Below, piece after piece: positions 8,773-17,263 of a stretch of 44,877 bases of DNA. The first letter of the stretch is position 1. The number at the start of each line of letters is the position of its first letter. Location: contig CAZXOC010000018.1 in assembly GCA_964642165.1 (NCBI GenBank), forward strand, positions 1 through 44,877. The letters run 5' to 3'. This stretch comes from CAYRVX01 sp964642165 (GTDB lineage: Bacteria; Planctomycetota; Phycisphaerae; SM23-33). The position numbers and the translations under genes were made by a program. Below the pieces are notes generated by a model that searched no databases, was not told the DNA's origin, and saw only the letters and a list, made by a program, of their open reading frames with translations.

Positions 8773-10971
8773 ATGACCGGCTGCGTGCTTTGCTGCCTCG
8801 CCGCCTGGGCGGCCGGGGCCGCCGAGATGCCCCTCGTCGAGGTCACCGCCGATGACACGACCGTCTCGAAGTCCTGCCGCCTCGCCATCCCCGCCGGGCG
8901 GGTGATCGCCGACGCCGACGGCGACGGCGTGATCCACGTCGCCGCGCCGGGCATCGTGATCGAGTTCGCCCCGGGCGCGGTGCTGCGCGGCTCGAAGCTC
9001 GGCGTCCGGCCCGACGAGTACAGGGGCGTCGGCATCCGCCTGAACGGGCACCGGAACGTCACGATCCGCAACGCCCGCCTCCACGGCTACTGGTGCGGCC
9101 TGTGGGCCTCGAAGGCGAACGGGCTCGTCCTCGACGGCGTGGACGCCTCCGACAACCGCCGGGCGCACCTGCGCTCCACCCCGGCCGCCGAGGACGGCGC
9201 CGACTGGCTCCGCCCCCATCGCAACGACGGGAACGAGTGGCTGCGGCAGTACGCCGCGGCGATCTACGTCGAGGACTCCAACGGCATCGTCGTTCGCAAC
9301 AGCCGCGTCCGCCACGGCCAGAACGCCCTGTGCCTCGACCGCGTCGGGCGCGCGAAGGTCTACGACAACGACTTGTCGTTCAACAGCGGCTGGGGCATCG
9401 CCATGTGGCGCAGCAGCAACAACGTGATCAGCCGCAACGCCGTGGACTTCTGCATTCGCGGCTACAGTCACGGCGTCTACAACCGCGGGCAGGACTCCGC
9501 CGGGCTGCTGATGTTCGAGCAGTGCTGCCGCAACGTCATCGCCGAGAACTCCCTCACGCACGGGGGGGACGGGATCTTCGGCTTCGCCGGCGTGGAGGCC
9601 CTCGGCGACGTCGGGAAGCACCCGACGGCGTGGTACAAGCGCCGCGGCAACAACGACAACCTCATCGTCGCGAACGACTGCTCCTACGCCGCCGCCCACG
9701 GGCTCGAGATGACGTTCTCCTTCGGCAACCGCGTCCTCGGCAACACCTTCCGGAACAACGCCATCTGCGGGATCTGGGGCGGCTACTCGCAGGAGACGCT
9801 CGTTGCGGGCAACACGTTCACCGCCAACGGCGCGATGGGCTACGGGCTGGAGCGCGGCGGGGTGAACATCGAGCACGGGCGAGCCAACCGCATCGTCCAC
9901 AACCGCTTCCAGGGCAACACGTGCGGCGTGCACCTGTGGTGGGACGACGACGCCGGGCTGCTCGCCAAGCCCTGGGCGCGGGCCAACGTGCCCGACTCGG
10001 TGGGCAACGTCGTCGCCGGCAACGACTTCCGCGGCGACGGCGTCGCCATCCACCTGCGCGGGCGCAGCGAGACGGCCGTCGGCCCCAACGCCATGCACGG
10101 CGTCAGGCAGGAGATCGTCCGCGAGAAGGACAGCCGCGTCACGAAGCGCCCCAAGGCCCCGGCGAGCGGCTGGAAGCGGCCCGACTACCCGGTCCACGGG
10201 CGGACGAGACCCGTCGGCGCGCGGCGGGAGCTTCGCGGGCGCCAGAACATCATCATGACCGAGTGGGGGCCGTGGGACCACGCCTCGCCGCTGGTGCGGA
10301 AGAGGCGGGCGGACGCCGAGTCGATCGTCTTCGAGCTGCACCGGATGCCCGGGAAGGTCCGCGCGGAGCTGACGGGCGACGGCGTGACCGGGCGGCTGAC
10401 GACGCCCGAAGGCGAGACGCCGACCTACACGGTCCGGGCGCGGGAGCCCGGCGTCTGGCCGTACGTGCTGGAGATCGCCTCCGGCGACTTCCGCGAGACG
10501 CTCCGCGGCACGTTCGTCTCCGTGACGTGGGACGCGACGTTCTTCCGGTGGACGAAGGGCGTCGACCCGCGAAAGGACGTGGCCGCCTGGCGGAAGCTCG
10601 CCGGCGGCCCGACGGCCGTCTCGTGCCGTCTCGGCGAGCTGAAGCTCCCCTATGGTTTCGGCGGGCCGAGCGACGTGAAGGCGGCAGCGAACGTCACGGC
10701 CGCCAAACTGGGCGGCAACCACTTCGGGATGATCGCCCGCGCGAAGCTGCCCCTGCCGAAGGGCCGATGGCGCTTCGAGACGCTCAGCGACGACGGCGTG
10801 CGGGTGACCGTCGGCGGCAGGGCGGTCATCGAGAACTGGGCGTGGCACGGCCCGACGAAGGACACCGGCACGCTCGAGCTGGCCCGGGCGGCCACCGTCG
10901 AGGTGATCGTCGAGCACTTCGAGATCGACGGCTACGCCGTGCTGGAGCTGCGGCTTTCGCCGGCCGACTGA
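8773..10971 (+). CDS. Exported right-handed beta-helix protein with C-terminal PA14-like domain
   Basis: The 732-residue protein has a short signal peptide (about 1-17). Residues of about 70-440 contain repeated N-x-(I/V)-x-x-N type turns (NVTIRNARL, GIVVRNSRV, NLIVANDCS, NRVLGNTFRN, TLVAGNTFT, NRIVHNRFQGN), the pattern of a parallel beta-helix of the pectate-lyase/NosD type. The final 75 residues (SDDGVRVTVGGRAVIENW and VEVIVEHFEIDGYAVLEL) match a PA14 carbohydrate-binding-like domain. It may bind or cleave polysaccharide outside the cytoplasm; catalytic residues cannot be assigned. GGAGAGGA precedes the ATG. Its 3' end overlaps the convergent membrane-protein gene by 40 bp. Confidence 0.85.
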   Translation: MTGCVLCCLAAWAAGAAEMPLVEVTADDTTVSKSCRLAIPAGRVIADADGDGVIHVAAPGIVIEFAPGAVLRGSKLGVRPDEYRGVGIRLNGHRNVTIRNARLHGYWCGLWASKANGLVLDGVDASDNRRAHLRSTPAAEDGADWLRPHRNDGNEWLRQYAAAIYVEDSNGIVVRNSRVRHGQNALCLDRVGRAKVYDNDLSFNSGWGIAMWRSSNNVISRNAVDFCIRGYSHGVYNRGQDSAGLLMFEQCCRNVIAENSLTHGGDGIFGFAGVEALGDVGKHPTAWYKRRGNNDNLIVANDCSYAAAHGLEMTFSFGNRVLGNTFRNNAICGIWGGYSQETLVAGNTFTANGAMGYGLERGGVNIEHGRANRIVHNRFQGNTCGVHLWWDDDAGLLAKPWARANVPDSVGNVVAGNDFRGDGVAIHLRGRSETAVGPNAMHGVRQEIVREKDSRVTKRPKAPASGWKRPDYPVHGRTRPVGARRELRGRQNIIMTEWGPWDHASPLVRKRRADAESIVFELHRMPGKVRAELTGDGVTGRLTTPEGETPTYTVRAREPGVWPYVLEIASGDFRETLRGTFVSVTWDATFFRWTKGVDPRKDVAAWRKLAGGPTAVSCRLGELKLPYGFGGPSDVKAAANVTAAKLGGNHFGMIARAKLPLPKGRWRFETLSDDGVRVTVGGRAVIENWAWHGPTKDTGTLELARAATVEVIVEHFEIDGYAVLELRLSPAD

Positions 10972-11684
10972 ACGCCGCCGCCCGCCGCGGCCTGCGGGGC
11001 GACCTGGCGCAGCCGCGCCGGGCGCCGCCTCAGCGATTGCCACCGCCGCGCGAACAGCAGCAGCGCGCCGGGGCCGAAGGCGAACAGCAGCACCGAGAAC
11101 CCCGTCGCCAGCCCCCAGAACGACAGGAACCCCGCGCAGCAGTAGTTCCGCCAGCGGGCGATGAAGTGGGTGGGCACGGCCACCAGGAGCTCCAGGATGC
11201 TGCCGGCCACCAGGTACCGCACGACGCGGGACATGAATGACCGGGGCTTGTTGCGCCCGTTGTAGAACGCGAACAGGATCGACCAGACCAGCCAGAGCAC
11301 CCCCACCGCGCCGAACAGGTAGGGCGCCGTGGTCCGGTTGATGTCCTCCGTGTTGGTGAGGTGCTCGCAGGCCGTCAGCCACAGCCCGGCGGCCATCACG
11401 AGCGTCGCGGCGACGGTCGCCAGGAGGGTCCAGAAGATGTGGCGCTTGGCGATGGTCAGCCCCCCGGCCATGCGAACGGGCACGACGAGCAGCGCCGCCT
11501 CGGCGAGGACCATCAGCCCCAGCCAGCCCCACAGCGGCCAGAACGGCGGATCGGCCTCGTCCAGCCAGCTCAGGAACTCCCCGGCCAACGGCGGCGGCCA
11601 GAACGCCGCCAGCACCAGCGGCGCGGTCAGCCCCGCCAGGATCACCGCGTACAGCAGCACGACCAAAGCAGCCCAGCGCTTCAT
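10932..11684 (-). CDS. Integral membrane protein of unknown function
   Basis: The 250-residue protein has about six hydrophobic segments (roughly 5-29, 46-68, 80-104, 118-142, 153-175, 180-212) and an Arg-rich cytoplasmic tail. Two adjacent cysteines (NYCCAG) precede the last segment. I do not recognise a family. The start at 11684 (MKRWAALVV) is preferred over upstream codons because the hydrophobic sequence begins there and GGAG lies about 9 nt upstream. It is divergent from the histidine kinase gene. Confidence 0.75.
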   Translation of the reverse strand: MKRWAALVVLLYAVILAGLTAPLVLAAFWPPPLAGEFLSWLDEADPPFWPLWGWLGLMVLAEAALLVVPVRMAGGLTIAKRHIFWTLLATVAATLVMAAGLWLTACEHLTNTEDINRTTAPYLFGAVGVLWLVWSILFAFYNGRNKPRSFMSRVVRYLVAGSILELLVAVPTHFIARWRNYCCAGFLSFWGLATGFSVLLFAFGPGALLLFARRWQSLRRRPARLRQVAPQAAAGGGVQSAGESRSSSTA

Positions 11685-11806
11685 CCCGTCGCACTCCGCT
11701 GCGGATCGCCCCCTCCGGCACACCGCTCCATACGCGTTCGTCGGCCGGACATTGCGCGCGAGATAAGAAAAGATCCCCGCCTTCATCTCGTGTTCAGGGA
11801 AGCAGA

Positions 11807-11815
11807 TGGTACAAT
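11807..11815 (+). promoter_or_regulatory. Extended -10 promoter candidate for the histidine kinase gene
   Basis: TGG-TACAAT (TGn extended -10, hexamer at 11810-11815) lies about 93 nt upstream of the histidine kinase start. No good -35 hexamer is present, as is common with extended -10 promoters. Sequence pattern only. Confidence 0.35.
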
Positions 11816-11907
11816 CCGCCCGTCCGTTCCCCGAGATCCTCTGCGGCGTCCAGGCCGGAGCCCTGTGTGGGGAGGCCCCATCGGCCCGGAGGACGGAGAC
11901 GCCGTCG

Positions 11908-13464
11908 ATGGCAAAACGAGCCAACCGCGAGCAGGCCGCCGGCCCGGTGCTGTCGGGCTCGGCCCCGCGGGCATACGCCGGATCGCGCTGGGCGGGGCCG
12001 CTGCCGGTGCTGCTGGTGGTTGTCTTTGTCCTGGCGGCAGGAGCGCTGGTGGCGTGGGTCCACTACCGGCGGCGCCGGGCCGACCGCTTCGACCTGGGAG
12101 TCCACGCACGCGGCGCTTGCCAGGCCGTTGTCCGACGCCTGAACCAGCACGCCCGGCACTTCGGCTTCCTTGCCGAGCACGCCGCCACCGGGCGGATGAG
12201 CGACGCGACGCTCCGCGCGCAGGCCTCCGCGTACCTCACCGACCACCCCGAGCTGCGGCGCGTCCGATGGGTGGATCCCAATGAGCAGGTGCGCTGGGCG
12301 GTCCCGGCCGGGCCGTACGCCAAGATGGCCGGGCTGAACATCCGGCACGGCGAGGCGCGTCGTGCGTTTGCCCAGGCCGCCCGGGAGAAGCGTGCGGCCT
12401 ACAGCGGACCGTTCGTGCCCAAACACGAGCGCCCCGTCTTCGAGGTCTACGTGCCGGTCTGCCGGGGCGAGAAGCTGCTCGGGATGCTGAACGCGACGTA
12501 CCCCTGCGCGGGGGTGCTGCGCGAGATGGTACCCCCGGACCTGCCGGGAGCGTACCGCGTCTGCCTGCTCCAGCAGAACGGCCGAGAGCTGGCCCAGCTG
12601 CCGCCGGGCGAAGACATGCGATCCGTCATGGAGCAGACCCTTCCACTGGACCCGCCGGGGCACGGCATGGCCCTGCGCCTGTGCCAGTGCGGGGGAGGGT
12701 TCTGGAGTTGGCCGATCGTGCTGCTGGCGGCCCTGTCGGTGATCTTCGCCGGGGCGATGGCGTGCGCGACGGGCTGCCTCCGCCGGAACCTGCGCCGGCG
12801 CGAGCAGGCAACCGAGCGCGCCGAGGGCTCCCTTCGCCAGAAGGAGATGCTCCTGAAGGAGATCCACCACCGGGTGAAGAACAACCTCCAGTTGGTCATG
12901 AGCCTGCTGGCCCTCCAAAGCGAGGGCGTCCGGGACCCGAAGGTCCGCCGGGCGCTCGACGAGTGCCGGGGGCGCATCCGGACCATGGCGATGATCCACC
13001 GCGAGCTGTACCACTCGCGGGACCTCGCCAGCGTTCCCATGGCCGAGTACGTGGAGAACATCGCCGGTCACCTGTCGCTGGCGTACGGCCCGCCGACGGG
13101 CACCGCGGCCGTGGAGGTGCGCGTGGACGACATCTCGCTGGACCCCGAGGAGGCGATCCCGTGCGGGCTGATCCTGAACGAGCTGGTCTCCAACGCGCTG
13201 AAGTACGCCTTCCCCGAGACGGACCGGGGCAAGGTCGGCGTCGAGCTGCGTAGCGAAGGCGACGGGCGGCTGGCGCTGATCGTCCGCGACAACGGCGTGG
13301 GGCTGCCGCCCGAGGTGAACCTCGAGGCCCCGGCGTCGCTCGGGCTGCGGCTCGTGCGCATGCTCACCGAGCAGCTCCGGGGCACGTTGGAGGTCGACCG
13401 CGACCACGGGACGTGCTTCAAGGTCACCTTCCGCCCGCGCGCCCGGGCGGGCGCCGGCGTCTGA
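11908..13464 (+). CDS. Membrane sensor histidine kinase, HisKA_2 type
   Basis: The 518-residue protein has a TM segment at about 28-52, an extracytoplasmic sensor region to about 262, a second TM at about 264-288, then a HisKA_2 dimerisation domain with EIHHRVKNNLQ; His320/His321 are the phospho-acceptor candidates, with His321 next to RVKNN as in family members. The HATPase domain has the N box LNELVSNALKYAFP, DNGVGLP and SLGLRLVRML. It should autophosphorylate in response to an external signal. No response regulator is adjacent, so it is an orphan here. The start at 11908 is favoured by GGAG 9 nt upstream; the frame is open from 11806. Confidence 0.9.
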   Translation: MAKRANREQAAGPVLSGSAPRAYAGSRWAGPLPVLLVVVFVLAAGALVAWVHYRRRRADRFDLGVHARGACQAVVRRLNQHARHFGFLAEHAATGRMSDATLRAQASAYLTDHPELRRVRWVDPNEQVRWAVPAGPYAKMAGLNIRHGEARRAFAQAAREKRAAYSGPFVPKHERPVFEVYVPVCRGEKLLGMLNATYPCAGVLREMVPPDLPGAYRVCLLQQNGRELAQLPPGEDMRSVMEQTLPLDPPGHGMALRLCQCGGGFWSWPIVLLAALSVIFAGAMACATGCLRRNLRRREQATERAEGSLRQKEMLLKEIHHRVKNNLQLVMSLLALQSEGVRDPKVRRALDECRGRIRTMAMIHRELYHSRDLASVPMAEYVENIAGHLSLAYGPPTGTAAVEVRVDDISLDPEEAIPCGLILNELVSNALKYAFPETDRGKVGVELRSEGDGRLALIVRDNGVGLPPEVNLEAPASLGLRLVRMLTEQLRGTLEVDRDHGTCFKVTFRPRARAGAGV

Positions 13465-13499
13465 CGCCACCGCGACGCCGACTCGCCGGGCGCAGACAG

Positions 13500-13533
13500 C
13501 GGCGGCCGGCAGGGACGCGCCCACCGGCCGCCG
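13500..13533. terminator. Hairpin between convergent genes
   Basis: CGGCGGCCGG (13500-13509) and CCGGCCGCCG (13524-13533) form a perfect 10-bp stem with a 14-nt loop between the histidine kinase and HEAT-repeat genes, which converge here. No T tract is present on either side; a bidirectional termination role is inferred from position. Confidence 0.45.
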
Positions 13534-13558
13534 GATTGCTCTCGCCTGGGGGTCGGGC

Positions 13559-15628
13559 CTAGCGCTGCTTCGGCTTGACGCGCCCGAGGACCCATTGGGC
13601 GTCGCGTTTCGTCCGGTTGTTCCGGGCGATCTTGAGCACCTTCTCCATGGCGGCGCGGACGAAGTCCGGCTCGGCGCGGTGGACGCGGTCGCTGCGGGCG
13701 ATGCCGACGGCGGCGGTGCACGCCTCCTGCGCCAGGGAGGCATCGTCCAGGAACGGCACGACCAGCTTGAACGCCGCCACGGTGGGCACGTCGCGCATCG
13801 CGCCGATGACCATGCGTTTCTCGCGGGTCTTCTTGGCCAGCGTCAGGGCCTTGCTCAGGGCGCGGAACTTCACGTCCGTCTTCGTGGAGCGCATCCGGGC
13901 GAGGTTGACCACGCCGCGAAGGGCGAGGACCTGGTGCACCTCGCTGGCGCTCGAGGAGGCGATGGCCAGCAGCGGGTCGATGGCCGCCGGGTCCTGCCAG
14001 GCGCCCAGGACGCGGATGGCGCCGTCCTTGACCTTCCCGTCGGCGCTCTTGGTGCCGGCGACGACGGCATCGAGGGCCCGCGCCCCGCCCGCGCGGGCCA
14101 GGGCGTTCAGCAGGATCACGTGCGCGTCGCTGTCGGCGCCGCGGATGCCGGCGATGAGGTCGCCGGCGGCCTTCTCCTTGACCCCGCTGCACACCGCCAG
14201 CAGCGCCTTCTCGATGGTGCCGCGGTCGCCCGCGTCCTTGGGCTTCTTGGCCATGGCGATCAGCATCGGGAGCTGCTTCAGCCCGCCGATCTGGCCGAGG
14301 GCCTCGATGGCGGCGCGCCGGACGTTCGTGTCGGCGGCCCCGGCGTGCCTGGCGACGTCGTCGGCGGTCTCCGAAGCCACCCGGGCGGCCAGGGCGCGGA
14401 TCAGCTCGACCTTCACGGCCGCGCTTCCGCCGGCCAGGGCCGAGACGATCCGCCGGTTGACGTCCTTGCCGGGCAGGCTGGCCAGGCTCGCGCGTGCGGC
14501 CTCGCCGGTGCCCTTGGCGTTGGCGGCGGCGGTCTTGGCGAGCATGGCCACGTCGGCGGCGCCGCCGACCGAGCCGAGCGCCCGGATGGCGGCGACCTTC
14601 ACGTCGGGCGAGCCGCTGTCAGCCGCCTTCAGGACCGCCGGCCTCGCCGCGGGGTCCTTCCGCGCCGCGAGGGCGTCCAGCAGGCCGATCTGCCCGGCCG
14701 GCGGGAGCTTGCCGAGGTGCGAGGCGAACGCCCGGGTCGCGCGGGTGCCCGGCATCTCCTTGATCATCTGGACGGCCAGCCCGCGGAACGCCGGGTCCGC
14801 CGAGCTCAGGGCGTCCAGGACCAGCGTGGTGGACTGGGCCGGGCGGGCCATGCAGAGGCCCTGGAACGCGGCGCGGCGGACGCGGGAAGGCTGGCCCTTG
14901 GCGTAGAACGTGTCGTAGATCTTGACGGCGGCGGGCGCGTTGCCCTTCTTCACCTGCCGCTGGGCGAAGTCCAGCAGGGCGTCGATGGCGGTGCCCTTGA
15001 GTTCCTTCGGGGCGCCGGCGTAGAAGGCGGTCAGGGGCCCGGCGGCCTGATCGGCGGCGATCTTGCCGAGCGCGGCGGCTGCGGCGCCGGCGACCTGCTT
15101 GTCCGAACTCTTCAGCAGCGGCGTCAGCTTGCCGACGCTGGCCGCGTCGCCCCGAACGCCCAGCGAGTTGATCATGCCGACCTTGAGCTTGCCGCTCACC
15201 TTGCCGAGCGCGTCGCGCATGGCCTGGACGGCCTGCGGGAAGGTCATGCGCTCCAGCGCGTAGCGGGCCATGTGCGACAGCTCCTGGCTCGTCAGCAGCG
15301 GCGCGAGGGCGTCGACGGAGTCCGCCGTGCCGATGATCGCCAGCTTCCGGCAGCAGTACTGCTTCGCCGCGCGGGTGGCCTTGGCGTTGGCGAGCACCGC
15401 GCAGAGGCGCTTCTCGATGCCCTTCCGGGCGGCCGCCTTGCCGTGCGTCTGCACGATCGCCTCGTCGATCTTGTTCAGCGGGTCGCGGCTCTGGCCCCAG
15501 TCGTAGGCGGGCAGGTCCGAGAAGGCCTTGTCCATGGCGGCCTGGTCTACCGCGGCGGCCGCCGCGCCGCCCCACGTCCCGGCGCACAGAAGCAGCGCCA
15601 CCATCACTCCAGCGGTCTTGCGCAACAT
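13559..15628 (-). CDS. Exported HEAT-repeat protein
   Basis: The 689-residue protein has a signal peptide (about 1-25) followed by repeated helical pairs of the HEAT/PBS-lyase kind throughout, for example VKVAAIRALGSVGGAADVAML and VRRAAIEALGQIGGLKQLPML. HEAT solenoids scaffold protein interactions; no catalytic motif is seen. AAGGAG precedes the ATG at 15628 by about 8 nt. It is the last gene of the minus-strand cluster, 125 nt after a Gfo/Idh gene, so it may organise exported partner proteins, which is inference. Confidence 0.87.
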   Translation of the reverse strand: MLRKTAGVMVALLLCAGTWGGAAAAAVDQAAMDKAFSDLPAYDWGQSRDPLNKIDEAIVQTHGKAAARKGIEKRLCAVLANAKATRAAKQYCCRKLAIIGTADSVDALAPLLTSQELSHMARYALERMTFPQAVQAMRDALGKVSGKLKVGMINSLGVRGDAASVGKLTPLLKSSDKQVAGAAAAALGKIAADQAAGPLTAFYAGAPKELKGTAIDALLDFAQRQVKKGNAPAAVKIYDTFYAKGQPSRVRRAAFQGLCMARPAQSTTLVLDALSSADPAFRGLAVQMIKEMPGTRATRAFASHLGKLPPAGQIGLLDALAARKDPAARPAVLKAADSGSPDVKVAAIRALGSVGGAADVAMLAKTAAANAKGTGEAARASLASLPGKDVNRRIVSALAGGSAAVKVELIRALAARVASETADDVARHAGAADTNVRRAAIEALGQIGGLKQLPMLIAMAKKPKDAGDRGTIEKALLAVCSGVKEKAAGDLIAGIRGADSDAHVILLNALARAGGARALDAVVAGTKSADGKVKDGAIRVLGAWQDPAAIDPLLAIASSSASEVHQVLALRGVVNLARMRSTKTDVKFRALSKALTLAKKTREKRMVIGAMRDVPTVAAFKLVVPFLDDASLAQEACTAAVGIARSDRVHRAEPDFVRAAMEKVLKIARNNRTKRDAQWVLGRVKPKQR

Positions 15629-15753
15629 CGATGTCTCCTTGTCCATTCGGTTGCTCGTTCCTCGTACCGATCGGTTCCGTGCCTGCCAGCCGATTCCGTC
15701 TCGCGGCTGCCGCGGGGCGGACGGGCTTGCAGGCTGTTGTACTCGTTGGGCCT

Positions 15754-17058
15754 CTACAGTGTCCAGGGGCTGCGATACGGGCGCCGGGTGAGGCGGTTGG
15801 CCTCGTCGTCGCCGGGGAACTCCTCCCGGACGGGGTCCCAGCGCAGNNNNNNNNNNATCGCGAGGTTGCCCAGGTGGCAAACCGTCGCGGTGCGATGGCC
15901 GGTCTCCACCGACGCCGAGGGCTCCTCCCGCGTGCGGATGCAGTCCAGCCAGTGGACCAGGTGCGACGTGGCGACCCGGTAGAGGCGCGTCTCGTCCGGG
16001 CCGATCTCCGAGCGGAGGATCGACTCGGGCTGGGCGGCCCGGCCGTCGGCGTCCACCCATCCGTCGGTGCCGATGAACCGGGTGCCGCCGGCGCCGCTGG
16101 TGGCGATGAGCTTCACGCCGTTGGCGTACGTCCATTCCACGTGAACGTGGTGAAACGTGTTCCACAGGCCGGTCGGCCAGGACCGGCCTGTCCCCTCGAC
16201 CTCGACGGGGCCGCCGTCGTCGGCGCCGATGCCCCACTGGGCGAGGTCGAACCAGTGGGCGCCGAAGTTGGTCATCTCCCCGCCGGAATGGTCGCGAACG
16301 AAGCGGAAGTTGTAGTGGCAGCGGCTGCGCGTGTGGGGTCTCCACGGGGCCGGGCCCAGCCACAGGTCGTAGTCGAAGCCCTTGGGCACGGGCTCGGGGG
16401 ACCAGGGCATCGGCTGGGCGGGGCGGATGGGAAGGCTCGTCTCCACGCGGAGGAGCTTGCCGATCCGCCCGTTGCGGACCAGCTCGCAGACGAAGCAGTG
16501 GCGCCGGCTGCTGCGCCGCTGGCTGCCGACCTGGACGACCCGCTGGCGGCGCCGCGCGACGTCGGCCATCACCCGCCCCTCAGGGATCGTCCGCGTCATG
16601 GGCTTCTCGACGTAGACGTCCTTGCCCGCCTTCATGGCGGCGACGGAGATCACCGCGTGCGTGTGGTCGGGCGTGGCGACGACGACGGCGTCGACGTCGC
16701 CGCGACCGCAGACGTCGCGGAAATCGCCGCAGCCCTCGATGCCGTCGAACGTGCCGCCGGGGCTCCGGCCGGCGTAGGCGCCGCGGGCGCGGTTCAGGGC
16801 CTGCCGGCGGACGCGCTCGTCCACGTCGCAGACGGCGACGACTTGCGCCGAGCCGTTGCCCAGCAGCGCCTTCAGGTGCCCGCCGCCCTTGTTGCGCACG
16901 CCGATGCACGCCACGGCGATGCGTTCGCTGGCCGCCGCGATGCCCGCGGCGCCCAGCGCGGCGGACGTCAGGACGTACGGCGCCCCGACGGCGGCCGCCG
17001 CCGTGCCCCTCAGGAACCCACGCCGCGTGACCTGCTTGTCGCCGTTGGCCCTTGGCAA
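15754..17058 (-). CDS. Gfo/Idh/MocA oxidoreductase with Tat signal (contains a 10-N gap)
   Basis: The protein (about 434 residues including four unknown) has a Tat signal TRRGFLRG at 11-18, a Rossmann start VACIGVRNKGGG in which the usual G-x-G-x-x-G is altered, ATPDHTH, and the EKP motif in YVEKPMTR. It shares GAPYVLTS, FDYDLWLGPAPWRP and the C-terminal GDDEANRL with the genes at 17264 and 21808, so these three form one paralogous set. The start is TTG at 17058, supported by AGGAAG 8 nt upstream. Ten N at 15847-15856 lie near the C-terminus; paralogues suggest the true gap is about 16 nt. Confidence 0.88.
   Translation of the reverse strand: MPRANGDKQVTRRGFLRGTAAAAVGAPYVLTSAALGAAGIAAASERIAVACIGVRNKGGGHLKALLGNGSAQVVAVCDVDERVRRQALNRARGAYAGRSPGGTFDGIEGCGDFRDVCGRGDVDAVVVATPDHTHAVISVAAMKAGKDVYVEKPMTRTIPEGRVMADVARRRQRVVQVGSQRRSSRRHCFVCELVRNGRIGKLLRVETSLPIRPAQPMPWSPEPVPKGFDYDLWLGPAPWRPHTRSRCHYNFRFVRDHSGGEMTNFGAHWFDLAQWGIGADDGGPVEVEGTGRSWPTGLWNTFHHVHVEWTYANGVKLIATSGAGGTRFIGTDGWVDADGRAAQPESILRSEIGPDETRLYRVATSHLVHWLDCIRTREEPSASVETGHRTATVCHLGNLAXXXXLRWDPVREEFPGDDEANRLTRRPYRSPWTL
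15847..15856. other. 10-N gap inside a Gfo/Idh gene
   Basis: Ten unknown bases interrupt the Gfo/Idh gene close to its C-terminal end. The paralogues at 17264-18583 and 21808-23118 have two more residues between the same conserved positions, so the real gap is probably 16 nt; both lengths keep the frame. Confidence 0.8.
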
Positions 17059-17263
17059 AACCGCTGCTTCCTGTCGCCCCTTCGGGGCGTCTTGCCCGTC
17101 TCCGTCCGTCGCGGGGGCCCTCGCTCCCCGTCAGCGACGGCCCGTCCCCCGGGCCCTGCCGATTCGCCGTTCCACACTCCCGCTGGCTTCTCTGTTGAAC
17201 CGCACGCGGCGGTATGGGTTCCGTGCGCCGCGCCGAGCCGCCCCCCGGCGGCTTTGCCCGATC

